Shown here one piece after another: positions 5,877-9,196 of a DNA stretch of 9,196 bases. The stretch's first letter is position 1. Each line of letters begins with the position of its first letter. Source of the DNA: Thermoleophilia bacterium (lineage in GTDB: Bacteria > Actinomycetota > Thermoleophilia > RBG-16-64-13); NCBI GenBank assembly GCA_016929985.1, contig JAFGIH010000853.1, positions 1-9,196 on the forward strand, written 5' to 3'. Position numbers and translations under genes: made by a program. The notes below the pieces were generated by a model that saw only the letters and a list, made by a program, of their open reading frames with translations, had not been told where the DNA came from and did not search any database.

Positions 5877-6157
5877 TGGCACTCCACCGCGCCCAGATAC
5901 TGCTTGACGACAGCCAGCATCGCGAGCTGGAGCGGCTGGCCCACGATACCGGTAGAAGCATGTCCGAGCTCGTCCGCGAGATGATGAACGAGTATCTGAC
6001 CAGAGCATCCGAGGATGAGTCGCTGCGACGCTCCCTGGCTGCGCTGGATGAGTTGGCGGAGTTGCGGAAGCGAATCGAGTCAAAACACGGCCGCCTGCCG
6101 GCTTCACTGCTCGACGAACTGCGGGAAGAACGGGACGCTGAGCGTGACGCCCCATGA
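5876..6157 (+). CDS. vapB: RHH (CopG-type) antitoxin, VapB-like
   Basis: This 93-residue protein has a ribbon-helix-helix DNA-binding module in residues 1-45. The strand HRAQILLD (4-11) would insert into the major groove. Helix A covers SQHRELERLAHDTG and helix B SMSELVREMMNEYL. Residues 46-93 are a charged helical tail (LAALDELAELRKRIE, then LLDELREERDAERD), which in this class wraps around and neutralises the PIN toxin. I chose the ATG at 5876: the earlier in-frame GTG at 5861 would lie upstream of the predicted transcript start and adds residues outside the RHH fold. Its stop overlaps the toxin start (ATGA), which is standard toxin-antitoxin coupling. It probably represses its own promoter through the 12-bp repeats upstream. 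Confidence 0.85.
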   Translation: MALHRAQILLDDSQHRELERLAHDTGRSMSELVREMMNEYLTRASEDESLRRSLAALDELAELRKRIESKHGRLPASLLDELREERDAERDAP

Positions 6158-6588
6158 TGGTCATCGACGCCGGGGTGGTGCTCGCCCTGGCCCTGCCCCT
6201 CCCCTTCTCGGCCAAATCCGCCGACAAGGTCCGCACGCTCCGGACCGCTCGGGAGAAGCTCTTCGCTCCGGCCCTTCTTGAATACGAGGTCTGCTCGGTG
6301 CTGCGGCGCTCGATCGCGCGTGGTCTCGTCACCGAGGATGAGGCTCGCTCAGCTCTGGACCTGACCATGGCCCTGCGCATCCAGACGATCACCCCCGCCT
6401 CGTCGCTCCACGCGCGCTCGCTCTCCTGGTCGGCACGTCTTGGACAGTCCAAGGCCTACGACGCGCAGTACCTCGCGCTGGCGGAGGAGATGGGCTGCGG
6501 TCTGCTGACCAGCGACTTCCGGCTCGCACGCTCCGCGCGCGCACTCGGAGCGACGTGGGTCGAAGACCTGCGCGCCGACCTGCAATAG
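6154..6588 (+). CDS. vapC: PIN-domain ribonuclease toxin, VapC-like
   Basis: This 144-residue PIN-domain protein is a probable Mg/Mn-dependent site-specific RNase that cuts RNA (tRNA or rRNA in characterised VapCs) when the antitoxin is lost. All four acidic active-site positions are present: Asp5 in MVIDAGVVL, Glu43 in LLEYEV, Asp103 in KAYDAQYLALAE, and Asp121 in LLTSDFRLAR. Length is normal, and the gene looks intact. It overlaps the antitoxin gene by four bases (ATGA), and translation is likely coupled. A second ATG three bases later is an equally possible start. It is convergent with the acetoacetate-decarboxylase-like gene, with only 15 bases between stops. The RNA target cannot be predicted. 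Confidence 0.88.
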   Translation: MMVIDAGVVLALALPLPFSAKSADKVRTLRTAREKLFAPALLEYEVCSVLRRSIARGLVTEDEARSALDLTMALRIQTITPASSLHARSLSWSARLGQSKAYDAQYLALAEEMGCGLLTSDFRLARSARALGATWVEDLRADLQ

Positions 6589-6603
6589 AGGCCGTCCCTG
6601 CCG

Positions 6604-7416
6604 CTACTCCACGCCCTCCAGCACCTCCAGCACCTCGAGGTCGTCGATGGTCATGGCCATGCTGTACCGGTATCCGCGGCGTACCTCGACCGGCTGCAAC
6701 GCATCCAACTCGTTGTCGGGGGCAGGGTAGAACGTGAGGTCGGCGGCGCCTTCCCAGATCTCAGTACGCTGGGCTCCACTCATGATCGACCGCACCAGCT
6801 CGCAGACCGGCGGCTTGGCCGTGCCGCCCCCGGCCAGTTGCGGGAAGTAGCGCATGTTGACCACCGGGCGCCTGCCCAGGTACACAGGGTCGTCCGAGAC
6901 TCTCTCCAGACCCACCACGGCCTCCACCAGACGCCGGCCGTTGGCCGAGCAGGAGGCCCCGAACCACGCGCCCGGCTCCACCCGTGGAGCAGCCTTCGAA
7001 GCCAACGGGTGCGCCCGGGTGGTGTGGACCTCTCCGGCCTTCTTGGGCCAGCCTTGGATCCACCCACGCGCCATGGCGACATCGCTGTCGACATAGATGT
7101 AGGGGCAGGTACTGACCGCCTGGCCGAAGTAGAGAGCGTTCACCAGCAAGATGAACTCGTTGTACTGGCTGCGGGCCGGATCGAGGTATTCCTCTCCGGT
7201 GTCGCTCGCGTATTGCCAGGCCACGAAGAAGGCCGCGCATCCGCCCGGATCCTTCGGATCGGGTTCCAGACGCGGCGGCAACACCGCCTGCACGGCGGCG
7301 GCATCGGCGGCGAAGTCGACCACCAGCAGGTCACCGGCATAGTGCCAGGGCGGCAGACAGGTGAGCGAGGCCCTGCCTTCGGGCGACAAGGGCACGCTGA
7401 AGCCCCGCAGCGCCAT
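6604..7416 (-). CDS. Acetoacetate decarboxylase family protein
   Basis: This 270-residue protein resembles acetoacetate decarboxylase (ADC superfamily). The key stretch is IQGWPKKAGEVHTTR (120-134), which carries the lysine pair Lys125-Lys126 equivalent to the Schiff-base lysine and its pKa-lowering neighbour. The conserved QYNEFILL (84-91) has Glu87 at the position of the catalytic-site glutamate. Upstream, LPPRLEPDP is typical of the family N-terminus. Classical ADC converts acetoacetate to acetone and CO2. Many actinobacterial relatives act on other beta-keto or enol substrates, so decarboxylation is likely only by family. It is the last gene of a three-gene operon: the cupin stop is followed by one base and then this ATG (TGACATG), with GGGAGG upstream inside the cupin end. 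The C-terminus has a short Glu/Val/Leu repeat (EVLEVLEG). Confidence 0.82.
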   Translation of the reverse strand: MALRGFSVPLSPEGRASLTCLPPWHYAGDLLVVDFAADAAAVQAVLPPRLEPDPKDPGGCAAFFVAWQYASDTGEEYLDPARSQYNEFILLVNALYFGQAVSTCPYIYVDSDVAMARGWIQGWPKKAGEVHTTRAHPLASKAAPRVEPGAWFGASCSANGRRLVEAVVGLERVSDDPVYLGRRPVVNMRYFPQLAGGGTAKPPVCELVRSIMSGAQRTEIWEGAADLTFYPAPDNELDALQPVEVRRGYRYSMAMTIDDLEVLEVLEGVE

Positions 7417-7417
7417 G

Positions 7418-7852
7418 TCAGTCCTCCCTGTTCTGGTCGTAGCGGTGACCCGTGACCGTTGTGAAATGGAAGATGGGCCGGTCGACCCGTCTCAAGATCA
7501 GCGGGCAGTGCTTCATACCCGCCGGGACGAAGATCATGCAGCTGCGGTCGATGATGTGCTGCTCGCCGTCCAGCCAGATCTCCACCTCTCCCCCCAGGTC
7601 ATAGGGACGAGCGGGGTCACTACCGAAGAACCCGATGATCTCGTCGGTGTCGTGCGCATGCGGGCGATCCTCAGAGCGACTCGGAACGCTGAGATACCAC
7701 GCGACGTTCATATGGAAGGCGCCCTCCACCACCTGGTCGTCCATCCACAGCACGCGCTTGGCGAACTTGGAATACTCCGCGTCGATGCCCTGCTGGAACT
7801 CGGGCATCTGCAGATCGGTCACGATGTACTTCGCTGTTCTTGACTGCGGCAC
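7418..7852 (-). CDS. Cupin-domain protein
   Basis: This 144-residue cytosolic protein has a GTG start, with AAGGGG about 7 bases upstream. It is a single beta-barrel cupin: PHAHDTDEIIGFFG (64-77) is cupin motif 1 with probable metal ligands His65, His67 and Glu71, and VPAGMKHCPL (109-118) is motif 2 with His115. An extra stretch between them (SDPARPYDLGGEVEIWLDGE) gives the strands of the barrel. Cupins of this kind are metal-dependent dioxygenases, isomerases or binding proteins, and the metal and reaction here are unknown. The gene lies 12 bases after the PepSY gene and one base before the decarboxylase-like gene. A joint role with the latter, for example making or trapping its substrate, is inference. 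Confidence 0.8.
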   Translation of the reverse strand: MPQSRTAKYIVTDLQMPEFQQGIDAEYSKFAKRVLWMDDQVVEGAFHMNVAWYLSVPSRSEDRPHAHDTDEIIGFFGSDPARPYDLGGEVEIWLDGEQHIIDRSCMIFVPAGMKHCPLILRRVDRPIFHFTTVTGHRYDQNRED

Positions 7853-7864
7853 GGTCCGCCCCTT

Positions 7865-8257
7865 TCATGGTCCGAGCCAGTAGACCAACACGTCGCCGGT
7901 CGCGGCGTCGATGTAGACCCTGGCGCTCGCTATCCCTCCGCTCGTAGCTCCGCCCAGGTGGACGGTCCATACCATCATATCCTTGCCTCCCGTGATGCCG
8001 GGAGCATCGCAGCGCATCAATTCGACGTCATCGACCACGATGCCAAGCGGAACGGTGCTCGTCGTGGTCTCGCCGGCCGAAGCGATGGTCGTTGGGATCA
8101 CGGCCGGCTGGGCGGTGAAGACCTCCATGGCGATGGCCACTGCCTGTTCCTGGCTGATGAGATCGGCGGAGGCCCGCTCGCAGCCGGCCGCGGGCGTGAG
8201 CGCGACAAGGAATCCGATGGCGGCGAGTGACATCCCGATGGCGCGCGATACCCTCAT
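7865..8257 (-). CDS. Exported PepSY-like lipoprotein, small
   Basis: This 130-residue protein has an N-terminal signal (residues 1-25: basic MRVSRAIGM, hydrophobic SLAAIGFLVAL) ending in PAAGC. Cys26 could be lipidated; the box is weak, with Ala at -3, so simple cleavage after ASA (29-31) is the alternative. The mature part matches a PepSY-type domain: helix ISQEQAVAIAMEVF (34-47), then strands VWTVHLGG and ARVYIDAATGDVLVYWLG at the end. PepSY domains are small, exported and often inhibitory or binding modules near proteases or metal proteins. The start has AGGGGGAG upstream. It is first in an operon with the cupin and ADC-like genes. An extracytoplasmic protein ahead of two cytosolic enzymes is not explained by the sequence. 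Confidence 0.7.
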   Translation of the reverse strand: MRVSRAIGMSLAAIGFLVALTPAAGCERASADLISQEQAVAIAMEVFTAQPAVIPTTIASAGETTTSTVPLGIVVDDVELMRCDAPGITGGKDMMVWTVHLGGATSGGIASARVYIDAATGDVLVYWLGP

Positions 8258-8389
8258 CTTCTCCCCCTGGGGCGGCCGTTCGGACCTCGTGGCCCGCTAT
8301 TTTCAGTTTAGCGCCTGGTTTGGAAGGAAAAAACATACCGGAGAGCAACGTCGCCGAGCCAGTCCAGAGGGCTCTTGGAGGGAGAAGTG
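8258..8389. promoter_or_regulatory. Divergent intergenic region with an AT-rich island
   Basis: The 132 bases between the PepSY operon (-) and the LsrG-like operon (+) contain an AT-rich core at 8297-8338, unusual for this GC-rich window, so promoters for both sides probably lie here. On the minus strand TAAACT with an upstream T-run, and on the plus strand TTTGGA upstream of CATACC, are weak matches. I cannot assign a convincing pair. Confidence 0.35.
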
Positions 8390-8710
8390 ATGGAGAAGCA
8401 GGCCCTGCTCATCGTCCACGTGTACGTCCACGTGCTCCCGGAAGCGGTGGAGGATTTCAAGGAGGCGACCATCGAGAATGCCCGCCAGAGCCTGGCCGAG
8501 CCGGGCATCGCGCGGTTCGACGTGGTCCGGCAGCAGGACGATCCCACGCGCTTCGTCCTCGTGGAGGCGTACCGCACCGCCGGGGCGCCCGCTGCTCACA
8601 AAGAGACGCGGCACTATCAGGTGTGGAGAGACACCGTCGCGCCGATGATGGCCGAGCCGCGCACGAGCGTGAAGTACGAGAATGTCTTTCCTGAGTTGGA
8701 GGGTTGGTGA
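8390..8710 (+). CDS. LsrG/ABM-like small protein (antibiotic biosynthesis monooxygenase family)
   Basis: This 106-residue protein has the ATG at 8390, chosen for the GGAGG at 8378-8382, 7 bases upstream. It is a ferredoxin-fold dimeric barrel of the ABM/LsrG group: strand [13 protein letters not shown], helix [20 protein letters not shown], strand [20 protein letters not shown], helix [22 protein letters not shown], and [12 protein letters not shown]. The pattern EPG..RFDV, TRF..VEAY, HK.T.HY, and PRT is very close to LsrG of enterobacteria, the isomerase acting on phosphorylated autoinducer-2. No lsr kinase or transporter gene is seen here, so a quinol-oxidation or other isomerase role is equally possible. 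It is coupled to the alcohol dehydrogenase by a one-base gap (TGACATG). Family is well supported; substrate is open. Confidence 0.8.
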   Translation: MEKQALLIVHVYVHVLPEAVEDFKEATIENARQSLAEPGIARFDVVRQQDDPTRFVLVEAYRTAGAPAAHKETRHYQVWRDTVAPMMAEPRTSVKYENVFPELEGW

Positions 8711-8711
8711 C

Positions 8712-9196
8712 ATGGAGTTCGAGTTCACCACTGCGGGGCGGATCGTCTTCGGGGCGGGCAAGCTCGGTGAGGCCGGCGAGATCGCGGGGGCCCTGGGTAA
8801 GCGGGCCTTCGTAGTCACGGGCCGCGACCCAGACCGCGCGCAGTCCCTGCTCGCGCTCTTGCGGGAACACGGGCTGGAGACGGTCGAATTCGCCGTGGCG
8901 GGCGAGCCCGACGTCGAGACCATCCGCAACGGCACCGCCCTGGCCCGCGGCGAGTGGTGCGACTCAGTCGTGGGGTTCGGTGGCGGCGCAGTGATCGACG
9001 CGGCCAAAGCCATCGCCATCCTCATCACCAACGAGGGCGATGTGCTCGACTACCTGGAGATCATCGGAGGCGGCAAGACGCTCACCGAGCCGCCGGTGCC
9101 GCTGGTGGCCATCCCCACGACGGCCGGCACAGGCTCCGAGGTGACCTGCAACTCGGTGATCAGATCGCCCGAGCACCGCATCAAGGTGAGCCTGCG
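8712..9196 (+). CDS. Iron-containing alcohol dehydrogenase, N-terminal part (3' truncated by window edge)
   Basis: The first 161 codons and two bases are visible, and the frame stays open to the right edge. The start is EFTTAGRIVFGAGKLGEAGE (4-23), typical of group III (Fe-ADH/FucO-like) enzymes. The dinucleotide-binding motif GGGAVIDAAK is at 90-99, and the family signature region IPTTAGTGSEVT at 134-145. The metal-binding Asp and His residues of this family lie beyond the window edge, so catalytic integrity cannot be checked. It would reduce an aldehyde or ketone or oxidise an alcohol with NAD(P)H. The start codon follows the LsrG-like stop by one base, with GGAGGG about 9 bases before it. 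Co-translation implies that the small protein and the dehydrogenase act on linked substrates. Confidence 0.9.
   Translation, partial: MEFEFTTAGRIVFGAGKLGEAGEIAGALGKRAFVVTGRDPDRAQSLLALLREHGLETVEFAVAGEPDVETIRNGTALARGEWCDSVVGFGGGAVIDAAKAIAILITNEGDVLDYLEIIGGGKTLTEPPVPLVAIPTTAGTGSEVTCNSVIRSPEHRIKVSL

Noticed and set aside
6604..6660. Short repeated CTCCAGCAC units at the end of the decarboxylase-like gene
   Set aside because: It encodes EVLEVLE in the C-terminal tail. Two copies in coding DNA are too little to call a repeat element.
8414..8434. Direct repeat GTCCACGTG, 12 bases apart, each containing the E-box-like CACGTG
   Set aside because: It is inside the coding region and is explained by the repeated VHVYVHV of a beta strand. 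I see no reason to call it regulatory.
8303..9031. A 242-codon minus-strand frame opposite the LsrG-like and Fe-ADH genes
   Set aside because: Both opposite-strand genes have strong family motifs and ribosome sites. This frame is low-complexity.

Overview
This is a GC-rich (roughly two-thirds G+C by eye), densely coding bacterial window. All intergenic gaps are under about 170 bases. The features point to a high-GC actinobacterium, possibly a deep-branching or facultatively anaerobic lineage: an ECF-type sigma gene overlapping a membrane partner gene, two promoters placed to give leaderless mRNAs, GTG starts, a VapBC pair, and an aldo/keto reductase carrying two Fe-S cluster motifs. The taxonomic call is an inference from composition and gene style; no marker gene is present.

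Layout. 1-1719 (+): the 3' end of an ECF sigma factor gene overlapping an anti-sigma-like, single-pass membrane protein gene. A strong GC hairpin at 1776-1804 sits in the convergent gap after it. 3234-1849 (-): a two-gene operon of Fe-S aldo/keto reductase then EthD-family protein. 3402-3710 (+): a small ferredoxin-fold (REDY/HapK-like) protein, divergent from that operon. 4584-3742 (-): an alpha/beta hydrolase of the monoacylglycerol-lipase type. 4714-5817 (+): a J-domain membrane protein with a glycine-rich segment. It is divergent from the hydrolase across a gap that holds a perfect 11-bp GC hairpin. 5876-6588 (+): a VapBC-type toxin-antitoxin operon preceded by tandem 12-bp repeats and a leaderless promoter. 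8257-6604 (-): a three-gene operon of PepSY lipoprotein, cupin and acetoacetate-decarboxylase-like enzyme. 8390-9196 (+): an LsrG/ABM-like protein coupled to an iron-containing alcohol dehydrogenase that runs off the window.

How the genes may fit together. Three small proteins of different dimeric alpha/beta-barrel families (EthD, REDY/HapK-like, LsrG/ABM-like) lie among redox and C-C-bond enzymes (aldo/keto reductase, acetoacetate-decarboxylase-like protein, Fe-ADH, cupin, alpha/beta hydrolase). This looks like small-molecule ketone, aldehyde or aromatic metabolism, but no substrate can be read from the sequence. I see no CRISPR array, rRNA, tRNA or insertion sequence. The least ordinary items are the J-domain membrane protein, the anti-sigma-like protein without a zinc motif, and the matching leaderless promoters of the J-protein and vapBC.
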